Shown in pieces: positions 13,993-22,008 of a stretch of 30,257 nucleotides of DNA. The translations under genes were made by a program, and so were the position numbers. The stretch comes from Bin87 sp034423115 (GTDB taxonomy: Bacteria; Chloroflexota; Dehalococcoidia; Lucifugimonadales; UBA3495), in NCBI GenBank assembly GCA_034423115.1, contig DAOUJD010000072.1, positions 1 to 30,257 on the forward strand. The letters run 5' to 3'. Numbering within the stretch: the stretch's first letter is position 1; each line of letters starts with the position of its first letter. The notes below the pieces were generated by a model. That model had not been told where the DNA came from, ran no database searches, and saw only the letters and a list, made by a program, of their open reading frames with translations.

Positions 13993-15231
13993 CTACCAGC
14001 AGCAACTGGCGAGCCCTGGAACCCTTGGTATGGCGCGGTCCCGGACCAGCAGGGTGCCCACCGTCGCGGCAATGGACAGGGCCAGCAACAGCACGAAGGC
14101 GTATTCATAAGTGCCCCAGATATCGTAAGACAGGGCACCCACCAACGCCCCGAGCCCGCCGCTGATCTGGTGCACGCCCGATATGGTGCCACTGACCCGG
14201 CCCATGCGCCGTTGCCCGAAAATGTTGCCGGAGAACATCACCGTCAGCGGCGCGGTCATCAGGAACGTGAACCCATAGAGCAACGCGAACACGATCACCG
14301 ACGCCTTGGCCTGGGACAGAATGATCAGCGCGAATATGCCGATGCGCATGACGAAACACAGAAGCGTCGGCCGCCCCGGCCCCATGAGGTCGGCCAGGTA
14401 ACCGGAGGCCAACACACCCAACAGGCCCATCACTCCCATCAACGCCAGCAGGTTGGCGGCCACCAACGTGGTGATGCCCATATCCAGCGCAAAGGCGACC
14501 ACGTGGGTCTGCACCAGGAAGTCCTGGAATCCGCAGACCGCGTAGATTCCGATGAGCAGCCACAACTGGGAGGATGTCAACAGGGATGTTTGGTCCCGAG
14601 CCTCACCCTCCGCCGCCCCAACGGCGCTTGTGCCCGCTGACGAAGAGTTGGCGGTTCGGGTCGGCGCTGACCTCACCAGCGCCAACACCACCGGAGCGAG
14701 GATCACCAGGTTGGCCAGCCCCAATCCCGCCAGGGACAGACGCCAACCAAATCGCACCAGGGACTGCGCCAACGCCCCAATTATGACCAACTGGCCGATG
14801 GCATTGCCCGACACCGCCACGCTGTTGGCCAGGCCCCGCCGGTCGGGGAACCAGCGCACGATCATCACGCTGACCACGGGGTTGGACATTCCCGCGTTGC
14901 CCAGCGCAAAAACCAGTCCGTAGATCGGGAAAAGCTGCCACGGAGCCGACACCACGCTCATCAGCCCGATGCCCACTGCGCCTATTGCCGCTCCAACGCC
15001 TATGATCCAACGAAGTTCGTAACGATCCGCCAGTCGACCGACGAACGGCATGGCCAGGGCTGACACCACCATGTACGCCGTGATGCCCATGGACAACGCC
15101 GACCGGCTCCACTCCAGGTCGTCCACCATGGGTTTCAGCATGAGCCCCAGGGCGGAACGAGAACCGCCGTTGAAGAACAGGATCGTGAACCCGATTGCCA
15201 GGATGATCCAACGATAGTCTGGACGCCGCAT
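13993..15231 (-). CDS. MFS transporter (monocarboxylate/oxalate-formate type)
   Basis: The protein (412 residues from ATG 15231) has twelve hydrophobic segments in two halves, joined by a polar loop near residues 190-215 (RTANSSSAGTSAVGAAEGEA). The loop between helices 2 and 3 reads GRLADRYELR, a variant of the MFS G-x3-D-R motif. FNGGSRSALGLMLKPMVDDL in helix 1 and VRWFPDRRGLANSVAVSGNA between helices 4 and 5 are typical of the oxalate:formate and monocarboxylate antiporter group. It would therefore carry small organic acids across the inner membrane. It lies downstream of the methyltransferase gene on the same strand but after a 384-nt gap, so cotranscription is uncertain. No clear ribosome binding site is seen before the ATG. 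Confidence 0.88.
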   Translation of the reverse strand: MRRPDYRWIILAIGFTILFFNGGSRSALGLMLKPMVDDLEWSRSALSMGITAYMVVSALAMPFVGRLADRYELRWIIGVGAAIGAVGIGLMSVVSAPWQLFPIYGLVFALGNAGMSNPVVSVMIVRWFPDRRGLANSVAVSGNAIGQLVIIGALAQSLVRFGWRLSLAGLGLANLVILAPVVLALVRSAPTRTANSSSAGTSAVGAAEGEARDQTSLLTSSQLWLLIGIYAVCGFQDFLVQTHVVAFALDMGITTLVAANLLALMGVMGLLGVLASGYLADLMGPGRPTLLCFVMRIGIFALIILSQAKASVIVFALLYGFTFLMTAPLTVMFSGNIFGQRRMGRVSGTISGVHQISGGLGALVGALSYDIWGTYEYAFVLLLALSIAATVGTLLVRDRAIPRVPGLASCCW

Positions 15232-15234
15232 CAA

Positions 15235-15618
15235 AACACCGTTTGGTCAGGCTGGCTCACGGTAGCACCGCAATTTAACGCCAGTCAATGATATACATTG
15301 GACGGTCCGAGGACGGTCCGAGGGTGGCGTCTAATATCGAATGACGACATTGGTGAACCCGCGGGTTGCCTGTAGGGAGGTGGTAACGATGACCACCTGG
15401 ACGTCCGTTGCCGGAATCTCATCGCGCCATCGCCATTCTTCGTGTTTAGTTCCAGATACGCCGACGGACAGGCGGACGCATCGCCCTGTGGCGACACCCA
15501 AGTAATCGACGCCGCCGAGGACGAGGCCAACCGGGAGCGGCTGTACTGACGCGACCTGAGAGTCATTTGTCCCGGCCCGGCTTGTGTCTCGATTGAACCG
15601 CGCCGGGAACTTACAGCC
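15235..15618. other. Intergenic region with a possible gene remnant
   Basis: The plus-strand frame ending at 15547-15549 reads DGQADASPCGDTQVIDAAED, then EANRERLY and a stop. It looks like the C-terminal tail of a protein, but it has no usable start and is closed upstream. A 38-codon frame with a good ribosome binding site (GGGAGG, ATG near 15390) gives unconvincing sequence. A short direct repeat, GGACGGTCCGAG, occurs twice around 15300-15322. No terminator was identified. Confidence 0.35.
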
Positions 15619-16767
15619 TTACCAGAGTTCCTGCGAGACCAGCCGGGCTCCCTCAACCATCGAAGCGAGCTTGGCCCACGCTATGTTGGTCTCCACCTTC
15701 CGCCCCCAGGCAGAAGTGCCGAAGCCGCAGTCGCTGCCGGCCATCACGTTCTCCCTGCCCACGATGTTCGCGTAGTTCAGAATCCTCTGGGCGATTAGCT
15801 CGGGATGCTCGATGAAATTGGTGGTGGTGTCCAGTACGCCGGGGATCAGTACCTTGCCGTCAGGCAGGGGAACGTCCTCCCAAACCTTCCACTCGTGGCC
15901 GTGCCGGGGGTTCGCGCCTTCGACTGAAAGCCCCAGAGGACGAGCGCGCAGCACGATTTCAACTATCTCCCGCAGCGGCACGTCGTGATGATGCGGACCT
16001 TCGGTGTTTCCCCAGCAAACGTGCAGCCGCATCCGCTCCGGGTCGATGTCTTTCAACGCGTAGTTGATGACCTCCACGTGCAGCTCCACGATCTTTTTGA
16101 ACTCATCCACCGAAAGGTGAGAGAACTGCGAAACGCGCGTCATCGCCAGATCCGGGCAATCGATCTGCAACAGGAGGTCCGCCTCGGAGATTGCGTTGTA
16201 CTCGTCCTTCATGACTTCGGCCAGCGCGTACAGGTATTCCTCCTCCGTGGCGTAGTACTCATTGGGCAGGAAATTGGCGATCACGCCCGGCGACGCGGCG
16301 GTCATGAACACCTCCGCGACCTGCGCATCGGACGAAGCGTCCTGCAACGCTCTGATATCACGTTCCACGGCCGGCCAGTCTTTCCACCCTATCGGCCCGG
16401 TACACGCCGGCTGCGGCATGTTTCGCGACGACATGTGAGTCTGCGTGGCGGCGTACTCGGGAAAGTCCGCGTCATCCAGTCGGGTGTGCGAACGCACCAT
16501 CCGCTCACCCTCAAACCCGGTGAGCCGTTCCTTGACGTACGTTGCGTACTGCGAACGACCCTGCTCGCCATCGTTTACCACGTCGATCCCGGTGTCCTGC
16601 TGCCGCGCTACGATGTCTGCCACGGCGTCGCGGATGCTGACATGGAACGACTCCGGGTCGAAGTCCTGCTGGTCCTCCCGCTGGCGCAGCAACTCCTGGA
16701 GTGGAACGGATCGGGGAAGGCTGCCGGTGTGGGTGGTCAGGATTCTGTCAGTGCTCCGTTTCATCAT
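15619..16767 (-). CDS. MetE C-terminal-like (cobalamin-independent methionine synthase II family) methyltransferase
   Basis: This 382-residue protein is one catalytic barrel of the MetE/UROD superfamily, without the N-terminal half of true MetE. The zinc site is intact: His249 and Cys251 (MRLHVCWGN), Glu283 (LSVEGANPRHG) and Cys347 (MAGSDCGFG). The N-terminal TTHTGSLPR is the conserved start of this family, and DVVNDGEQGR near 62-71 is another family motif. Relatives transfer alkyl groups to thiols, for example methyl groups to homocysteine or epoxyalkanes to coenzyme M. GGAGGG lies 3-4 nt before the ATG. It follows the FAD oxidase gene by 62 nt and is probably in one operon with it. I infer a role in removing a methyl or alkyl group during catabolism rather than in methionine synthesis. 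Confidence 0.88.
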   Translation of the reverse strand: MMKRSTDRILTTHTGSLPRSVPLQELLRQREDQQDFDPESFHVSIRDAVADIVARQQDTGIDVVNDGEQGRSQYATYVKERLTGFEGERMVRSHTRLDDADFPEYAATQTHMSSRNMPQPACTGPIGWKDWPAVERDIRALQDASSDAQVAEVFMTAASPGVIANFLPNEYYATEEEYLYALAEVMKDEYNAISEADLLLQIDCPDLAMTRVSQFSHLSVDEFKKIVELHVEVINYALKDIDPERMRLHVCWGNTEGPHHHDVPLREIVEIVLRARPLGLSVEGANPRHGHEWKVWEDVPLPDGKVLIPGVLDTTTNFIEHPELIAQRILNYANIVGRENVMAGSDCGFGTSAWGRKVETNIAWAKLASMVEGARLVSQELW

Positions 16768-16829
16768 GTCCCTCCGGCCTTTTGATATTCAAAGTTGCGT
16801 GGGCGTGGCGAACAGTCGGGCCGTCCTCA

Positions 16830-18026
16830 TCACAGCGCAGTCACACATCGGGCCGGGTGGGATTCCGCCAGTACGTGTGGCCGGTGTCCGGTGTGGATGT
16901 AATCGGCGACCAATTTGCCGGCCATCGGGCCGCGCCCGAACCCGGACGACGCCAAGCCCGTGACGATATACAGGTTTTCCAGTTGCGGTATTTTGCCTAT
17001 GATTGGTTTGCCGTCCAGCGAAAAGGGCATCAGGCCCGACCAGGTGCGGCTGATCGATAGCTCGTTCAGGAAAGGCAAAACCTCAGCGGTGTGAGCGAAA
17101 TTGCTCTCAATCCCTCCGTGTCCCACGCCTCGGTCATAGCCAATCGCCTCGCGGTCGCCGCCGAAGACTATCTCACCGTCACGGGTCTGCCGTCCGTAGA
17201 GGTGCCTCGTAACCCTGCGGTCGCCCACGTGGGTCAACTCCGGCGGAGCGTGCCCATCCCCACCGGGATCCACGCTCCAGTGCGAGTACGATTCAACGCC
17301 CGATAGCGAGTGAAACACTCTCGGAGGCAGTGGTTCCGTGGCCCACATCTGCCCGCGCACGGGGATTACTGGGATGTGAATCCCCAACATCTCGCCCAAA
17401 GGCCCACACCATGCGCCGGCCGCCAGCACCAGATGCTTGGCTCGGAACATTTCCCCGGAGGCCGCGATCCGGTACGTTTCGCCCTCATCGTGGGAGATCC
17501 CGGTTACCTCTTTCCCAGTCAAGGTTTCCGCGCCGTTGTTCCGTGCGGCGTCGGCAAAAGCGCGAGTGGCTTTAACGGGATCAGCCTGCCCACGCAGCGG
17601 GAAATACATCGCTCCCACCAGGTCCGGGTTCAAACCGGGTTCGATGGCGCGGGCGTCATCAATCGATAACAGCTCCGCCGTGTATCCGCGAGTCTTCAGG
17701 CTGAGCACGCGGTCTCTGACGTATTCATACTGCGCTTGAGTCTGGACGACTTGCAAACCCCCGGACTGGCGAAACTCGATATCGTAGCCCGAGTTCAGTT
17801 GCAGGTCCTTGAAAATCTGGAGGCTCCCCATGGTGAGATATGATTCCAAGTCTGGTACGTGGCCCCAGCCCAGCGCCCCGATGCCGCCGGCGTTCACTCC
17901 GGACGCCTCGGACGCGATTTCGCCTCGCTCCAGAAGGGCGACGCTGCGTCCGTGTCCGGCGAGGTGATATGCGGTGGAGGCGCCCGCGATGCCGCCCCCG
18001 ATCACTATGACGTCGAAGGAACTCAT
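16830..18026 (-). CDS. DAO-type FAD-dependent amine/amino acid oxidase
   Basis: The open frame starts at 18101, but the protein proper begins at ATG 18026: MSSFDVIVIGGGIAGASTAY is the expected N-terminal dinucleotide fold (about 398 residues in total). The ribose-binding acidic residue is in ALLERGEIASEASG (about residue 33). LVLAAGAWCGPLGEMLGI and PVIPVRGQMWATEPL near 215-250 are characteristic of the sarcosine/glycine oxidase group. The C-terminal motif FSLDGKPIIGKIPQLENLYIV precedes the flavin-binding GLASSGFGRGPMAGKLVADYI. Such enzymes oxidise N-methylated or other secondary amines, or D-amino acids, producing an imine. Its start is 25 nt past the stop of the SLC13-type permease and it precedes a methyltransferase, so the three form a probable operon. 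Substrate unknown. Confidence 0.9.
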   Translation of the reverse strand: MSSFDVIVIGGGIAGASTAYHLAGHGRSVALLERGEIASEASGVNAGGIGALGWGHVPDLESYLTMGSLQIFKDLQLNSGYDIEFRQSGGLQVVQTQAQYEYVRDRVLSLKTRGYTAELLSIDDARAIEPGLNPDLVGAMYFPLRGQADPVKATRAFADAARNNGAETLTGKEVTGISHDEGETYRIAASGEMFRAKHLVLAAGAWCGPLGEMLGIHIPVIPVRGQMWATEPLPPRVFHSLSGVESYSHWSVDPGGDGHAPPELTHVGDRRVTRHLYGRQTRDGEIVFGGDREAIGYDRGVGHGGIESNFAHTAEVLPFLNELSISRTWSGLMPFSLDGKPIIGKIPQLENLYIVTGLASSGFGRGPMAGKLVADYIHTGHRPHVLAESHPARCVTAL

Positions 18027-18051
18027 GGACTCGACCCAACCCCCCCAATGC

Positions 18052-19839
18052 TCAGATTCCCATTGGCCAGACCCACATGATAGCCGGGATGGACACGGCA
18101 ACGATCACCACCTCCAGTGGGAATCCCATGCGTAGAAAGTCTGCGAACCGATAGCCGCCGGGCCCCATCACGATGGTGTTGGACTGGTGCCCGATGGGAG
18201 TCAGGAACGCGGACGAACCGCCGATGGCCACCGCCATCAGGAACGGATCGAATGACGACCCCAGGGTTTCCGCCACCCCCACGCCGATGGGAGCCATCAA
18301 TATTACGGCGGCGGCGTTGTTGATCACGGCGGAGAGCAGCGTGGTGGTCACCAGGATGACTCCCAGCATCGCCCACGGCGGTAAGAACGCTCCAAGGCCC
18401 GCCAGGCTCGCGGCGATACGGGCAGCGCCACCGGTGGTCTCCAACGCCTCGCCCACCGGGATCATCGCCCCCAGCAGGATGATTACCGGCCAGTCAATGG
18501 CTTGATAAGCGGCTTGCAGCGAGACGAATCTCGTCACCAGCAGGACCACCACCGCGGTTACGAACGATAGCTGCACCGACAGAAAGCCGAATGACGTGAG
18601 TAGCAAGGCAACCGCGAACACGGCGAGCGGAAAGACCAACCGGCGCCGCTGGCCGATCCGAAGCTCACGCTCCGCTAAGGGAAGCAGCCCGAGCCTGGGC
18701 AGCGCGGTCTGCACCACCTCATCCTTGCCCTGAAGCAGCAGCACGTCGCCGATCCGGAAGTTGATGTGGCCGACCCGCCGGGTGAATCGCGTACCTCGCC
18801 GGGACACTCCCAGCAGGTTGACGCCAAACTCTGAATGAAAACGGAGGTCCCGGGCGTTCTTACCCTCGGCCGGGCTGTCCGGACTCACAATAGCCTCCAC
18901 CACCGACACGTCCTCGGAGCTGAGGGTTTCGTCGAGGTCAGGCTGCATTCCGCGCGACCCGCGAAGCTCGAAGCCGGTTTGGTCGATGAAAGTCCTCAGC
19001 TCCTCAGGATCCGCTTCCACGATGAGGATGTCGTTGGCATCGATAATTTGATAGCTCGACGGCGCGGCGTGTACGGTTCCCTGGTGCAGAAGTCCCGCGA
19101 TGGAGACGTCCTCCTCTTCTACAAACTCCTCTACATCCCTCAACAATTTGCCCACGAACCGGGAATCCTCCGGGACCCGCACCTCGGTCATATAGGTCTC
19201 GATATCCAGTGCGCCGCCCAACGTCAGGGGAGCCTGCCTCGACGGTATCAAGCGCCAGCCCACCAGCGCGATGAACAGCGCCCCCGCAACGGTCACCACG
19301 ATTCCAACCAGCGTGAAGTCAAACATGTTGAACGCCGCGCCGACGTGCTCCTGGCGAAAGTTGGAGATGATAACGTTGGGAGGCGTACCGATCAGCGTCG
19401 TCATCCCACCCAGCAGCGAGGCGAAGGCCAACGGCATCAGATATTGCGAGGGAGGTTGCCCGCTCCGGTTCGACACGCGAATTGCCACCGGGAGCAGAAG
19501 GCTCACCGCGCCGACGTTATTCATAAACGCCGAAAGGAACGCCGTTATGCCCGAAAGCGCCGCGATTCGCACGGTCAGGTACTCGGGTATCCGCGAGTAC
19601 CAGCCGGCTATCACGTCCACGACGCCCGAGTCGTAGAGGGCACGGCTCAACACCAGCACCGCGGCTACGGTTATCACGGCCGGGTGTCCGAATCCCTTGT
19701 ACGCTTCGTCGGCAGGGACGATGCCGACTATGGCCAGGACCAACAGGGCGAGGACGGCGACGATGTCGTAGCGCCACTTGCCGATGATGAACAGCGCCAG
19801 GGCCAGAATGAGGACGCCGAATACGATTGCCTCATCCAT
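18052..19839 (-). CDS. SLC13/DASS-type permease with two TrkA-C domains
   Basis: The 595-residue membrane protein has an N-terminal set of helices (1-190), a cytosolic region (about 205-395) with two RCK_C/TrkA-C modules, and a C-terminal helical half (410-595). The family motifs appear twice, as expected from the inverted repeat: AFMNNVGAVSLLLPVAI with LIGTPPNVIIS in the first half, and SAVINNAAAVILMAPIG with FLTPIGHQSNTIVMGPGGY in the second. Relatives move dicarboxylates, sulfate or taurine-like anions with sodium. The RCK_C modules (EVRVPEDSRFVGKLLRD and SPAEGKNARDLRFHSEFG) may sense a ligand. It is the first gene of the minus-strand block. GGAGGG lies 9-10 nt before the ATG, and a TATAAT box is found 43 nt upstream. 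Confidence 0.93.
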   Translation of the reverse strand: MDEAIVFGVLILALALFIIGKWRYDIVAVLALLVLAIVGIVPADEAYKGFGHPAVITVAAVLVLSRALYDSGVVDVIAGWYSRIPEYLTVRIAALSGITAFLSAFMNNVGAVSLLLPVAIRVSNRSGQPPSQYLMPLAFASLLGGMTTLIGTPPNVIISNFRQEHVGAAFNMFDFTLVGIVVTVAGALFIALVGWRLIPSRQAPLTLGGALDIETYMTEVRVPEDSRFVGKLLRDVEEFVEEEDVSIAGLLHQGTVHAAPSSYQIIDANDILIVEADPEELRTFIDQTGFELRGSRGMQPDLDETLSSEDVSVVEAIVSPDSPAEGKNARDLRFHSEFGVNLLGVSRRGTRFTRRVGHINFRIGDVLLLQGKDEVVQTALPRLGLLPLAERELRIGQRRRLVFPLAVFAVALLLTSFGFLSVQLSFVTAVVVLLVTRFVSLQAAYQAIDWPVIILLGAMIPVGEALETTGGAARIAASLAGLGAFLPPWAMLGVILVTTTLLSAVINNAAAVILMAPIGVGVAETLGSSFDPFLMAVAIGGSSAFLTPIGHQSNTIVMGPGGYRFADFLRMGFPLEVVIVAVSIPAIMWVWPMGI

Positions 19840-19881
19840 GTGCCTTAGTCCCTCCAGGAACGGTCGCCGGGGATGGACGCG

Positions 19882-19887
19882 ATTATA
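19882..19887 (-). promoter_or_regulatory. -10 box for the permease operon
   Basis: A perfect TATAAT on the minus strand, 43 nt before the permease ATG, inside TTATATAATCG. The matching -35 region is poor (TGGGGC at 17 nt), so the promoter may need an activator. Confidence 0.45.
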
Positions 19888-19999
19888 TAACCTTCAGAGG
19901 GTCTGCCCCATCAGTTTGGCGTGAGTAGTTCAGGGAGGCCGGTGTGATAGCATTCCAGAGCCCCAACGGGCGATACCGACGACGATTCAGGAGGAACTT

Positions 20000-21073
20000 A
20001 TGAGCATCGAATTCTGGGCGATGGGTCGACCCTACCCCAGCGGTCCCAATTCCCCGGAGTTCAACGGTGTACGCCAGGCGGTGCGCGCCGAGGAAATCGG
20101 TTACGACGGCATCGTGTACGTAGATTCGCAAAACCGCTACGGCGACACCTACGTGTGCCTGGCGTTGGCCGCCCACGCCACATCGACCATCAAGCTCGGT
20201 ACCGGTGTCACCAACTCGTTCACTCGCCATCCCGCCGTTACGGCGTCGGCCATCGCGACGGTGCAGATGGAGAGCAATGGACGGGCCTACCTCGGCATCG
20301 CCCGCGGCGACTCGGCTCTGGCTCACTTGGGCCGCGCCCCAGATTCCGTCCCAAAGTTCGAGCGTTACCTAGAGAGACTTCAGGCATACCTACGCGGCGA
20401 GGACGTCCCATTTGAAGCGGGCGGGGATATCAGCTCCCTAGAACTCGCCAACTACCGCGACTCCAGCATCATTTTCTGGATCGACGAAACCCAGCCGCCC
20501 AAGGTACCCGTGGACGTGGCCGCCACCGGTCCCAAGGTCATCGCCGCCGCGGCCCGCCACGCCGACAGCGTCACGTTGAACGTCGGCGCTGATGCAAAGC
20601 GCATACGATGGGGCATGGACGTCGCTCGTGCCGCCCGCGCCGAGGTCGGCCTCTCCCCTGATATTCACTTCGGCGCGTATGTGCCGCTGGTGGTTAACGA
20701 CGAGCCCGAGGAAGCGGCGCGCATCGGCGTTGGGCAGGTGTCGCTGTTCGCCCGTTTCTCGGTTATGTACGGTTCTGTGGTGGGCCCGGCCTCAGCGGAT
20801 CAGCGTCGCATGATGCGGACCATCCACGACGCTTACGACATGGAGCACCACGGGCTGGCCCACGCCCCGCAGGACGACGTGGTAACGCCGGATTTCGCCC
20901 GGGAATTCGGAATCTTCGGGTCGCCTACCTACTGCGCTGACCGTTTGGGTGAGCTGATCGATCTGGGCGTGGAGCGGATCATCATCCGGGGCGTTTCCCT
21001 CGATCCTGCCGACCCAGAGTCCAGGGCGGCGGAGCGTTTCATGGAGGAGGTCGCGCCGCTCCTCCGAGGATGA
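20000..21073 (+). CDS. LLM-class flavin-dependent oxidoreductase
   Basis: The 357-residue protein is a luciferase-like TIM barrel using FMN or F420. Family features are the N-terminal beta-strand FWAMGRPYP, AEEIGYDGIVYVDSQNRYGD (about 31-50), IKLGTGVTNSFTRHPAVTAS (about 64-83) and NGRAYLGIARGDSALAHLG (about 93-111). The C-terminal FGIFGSPTYCADRLGELIDLGVERI is a common closing motif in which substrate and flavin phosphate binding end. Many homologues are methylenetetrahydromethanopterin-reductase-like and act with F420; others are two-component monooxygenases. AGGAGG lies 6 nt before the ATG. It diverges from the permease gene and is followed by a strong hairpin. The substrate is unknown; oxidation of a small organic or sulfur compound is possible. 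Confidence 0.92.
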   Translation: MSIEFWAMGRPYPSGPNSPEFNGVRQAVRAEEIGYDGIVYVDSQNRYGDTYVCLALAAHATSTIKLGTGVTNSFTRHPAVTASAIATVQMESNGRAYLGIARGDSALAHLGRAPDSVPKFERYLERLQAYLRGEDVPFEAGGDISSLELANYRDSSIIFWIDETQPPKVPVDVAATGPKVIAAAARHADSVTLNVGADAKRIRWGMDVARAARAEVGLSPDIHFGAYVPLVVNDEPEEAARIGVGQVSLFARFSVMYGSVVGPASADQRRMMRTIHDAYDMEHHGLAHAPQDDVVTPDFAREFGIFGSPTYCADRLGELIDLGVERIIIRGVSLDPADPESRAAERFMEEVAPLLRG

Positions 21074-21101
21074 CCGCCAGCAAACTCGCGACTCCGCAAA
21101 T

Positions 21102-21134
21102 AAACAACTCCCTAGTATCGTCGGGGAGTTGTTT
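21102..21134 (+). terminator. Terminator of the LLM oxidoreductase gene
   Basis: AAACAACTCCC (21102-21112) and GGGAGTTGTTT (21124-21134) form perfect 11-bp arms around an 11-nt loop, 28 nt past the stop. The loop and 3' arm are repeated at 21865-21886. Confidence 0.75.
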
Positions 21135-21136
21135 CG
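21115..21136 (+). repeat. 22-nt direct repeat, left copy
   Basis: GTATCGTCG followed by one variable base and GAGTTGTTTCG after a shared G. It spans the loop and 3' arm of the terminator hairpin. It is repeated 750 nt downstream with a single mismatch, and the two copies bracket the 21181-21441 repeat and the gene at 21423. Confidence 0.75.
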
Positions 21137-21180
21137 ATTCTCCAGGCAATCCCCTCTCTGCCCTTTCCCACTGCCAATGA

Positions 21181-21441
21181 CACTTCCCCCTTTCATCCAC
21201 CTTTCACCCATCTTTACCATAGTTAACTGGCGCCTCAAATCTCTCCCACCGCCATCCCGCGAGCCGTCCCAATGCCCACATCCAGACTCCGAACTCCCCA
21301 ACGCCGCTCCCCCAAATCCTCTCACCGGCTCACCAAAACCACCAATATCGCCCCCAAAACCGCCCTCGCTGCCTCCATTTGCCCCCAAAACTCACCCCAA
21401 CGCCCTACTCAAATAAACGGAAATGAACGGAAATGAGCGGG
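21181..21441. repeat. Dispersed 260-nt repeat, copy B
   Basis: It matches 7081-7340. The shared middle block CCGTCCCAATGCCCACA and the closing CGGAAATGA/GAGCGGG units are the clearest. The plus strand is C-rich with almost no G. The copy ends within the first codons of the gene at 21423, so the repeat behaves as the leader of that gene family. On the minus strand both copies have Gly-rich open frames sharing the word GHWDG, which may be chance or coding. There is no other gene between 21074 and 21422. Confidence 0.65.
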
Positions 21442-21821
21442 ATTTCCAAAAATCGCCGCGTTCAGACCATCAACCCCGAGGCAATCCCATCACCCTTTCC
21501 CAAATCCGCCGTCGCGTCAACGTCCTCAAGCGTCGGTTCGCCCCCGAACTCGCCATCATTAAACTCCGGCGTATCGCCGAATCCGTCTCCGACCACTGGG
21601 ACCCCGACCAACCCCCTGGAGCCGCCGACGTCATCGCGCGCATCGCCAAAGCCGGCTTCCGATTGCCCACCTTCATGAGACTCCGCCGCTACCTCGACGA
21701 CACCATACGCCAGGGCGACGTCCCTGAGTCTGAGGTCATGGTCCTCAACCTGCTCCCCTGGGCCAGCAAAGACCGCTACCGCGCATTCCTCCGCTGGGAC
21801 CTTCCCGCCCCAGCGCGCTAG
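21423..21821 (+). CDS. Hypothetical basic helical protein linked to the dispersed repeat
   Basis: The 132-residue protein starts at ATG 21423, or less likely at an internal start, inside the CGGAAATGA units of the repeat. No Shine-Dalgarno sequence is seen. After a polar N-terminus the sequence is convincing: LSQIRRRVNVLKRRFAPELA, IIKLRRIAESVSDHWDP, then RIAKAGFRLPTFMRLRRYLDD, SEVMVLNLLPWASKDRYRAF and a C-terminal RWDLPAPAR. It is basic at the start and rich in Arg-Leu helices. I do not recognise a named family. It sits between 22-nt direct repeats and behind the 260-nt repeat, suggesting that gene and leader move or duplicate together. Being flanked by metabolic genes on both sides, it looks inserted. 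Confidence 0.6.
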   Translation: MNGNERDFQKSPRSDHQPRGNPITLSQIRRRVNVLKRRFAPELAIIKLRRIAESVSDHWDPDQPPGAADVIARIAKAGFRLPTFMRLRRYLDDTIRQGDVPESEVMVLNLLPWASKDRYRAFLRWDLPAPAR

Positions 21822-21864
21822 CCGTGCCCTCAACCTGGTTTACACCGATAATCGAATGGCCCCG

Positions 21865-21886
21865 GTATCGTCGTGGAGTTGTTTCG
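21865..21886 (+). repeat. 22-nt direct repeat, right copy
   Basis: Identical to 21115-21136 except one base (T for G at the tenth position). It lies 43 nt past the stop of the gene at 21423. It is itself inside a hairpin with arms GGCCCCG and CGGGGCC (about 21858-21897). Confidence 0.75.
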
Positions 21887-22008
21887 TAGTCGGGGCCCGC
21901 TGCTCCGACTTCTAGTACGGCAACCATATGCCGAACTGCGCCTGTATCTCTCACCGCAGGTCAATGTACAATCGCAGACCAACCCGACAATCTTGCGGAC
22001 GGTGAAAC

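Noticed and set aside
15390..15506. Short plus-strand frame with a good ribosome binding site (MTTWTSVAG)
   Set aside because: The 38-residue product is Arg/His/Ser/Thr-rich with no recognisable features.
20792..21388. Gly-rich minus-strand frame over copy B of the repeat, with the word GHWDG also in copy A
   Set aside because: Low-complexity composition from the C-rich plus strand explains it, it runs into the LLM gene, and no start signal is seen. Kept only as a remark on the repeat.
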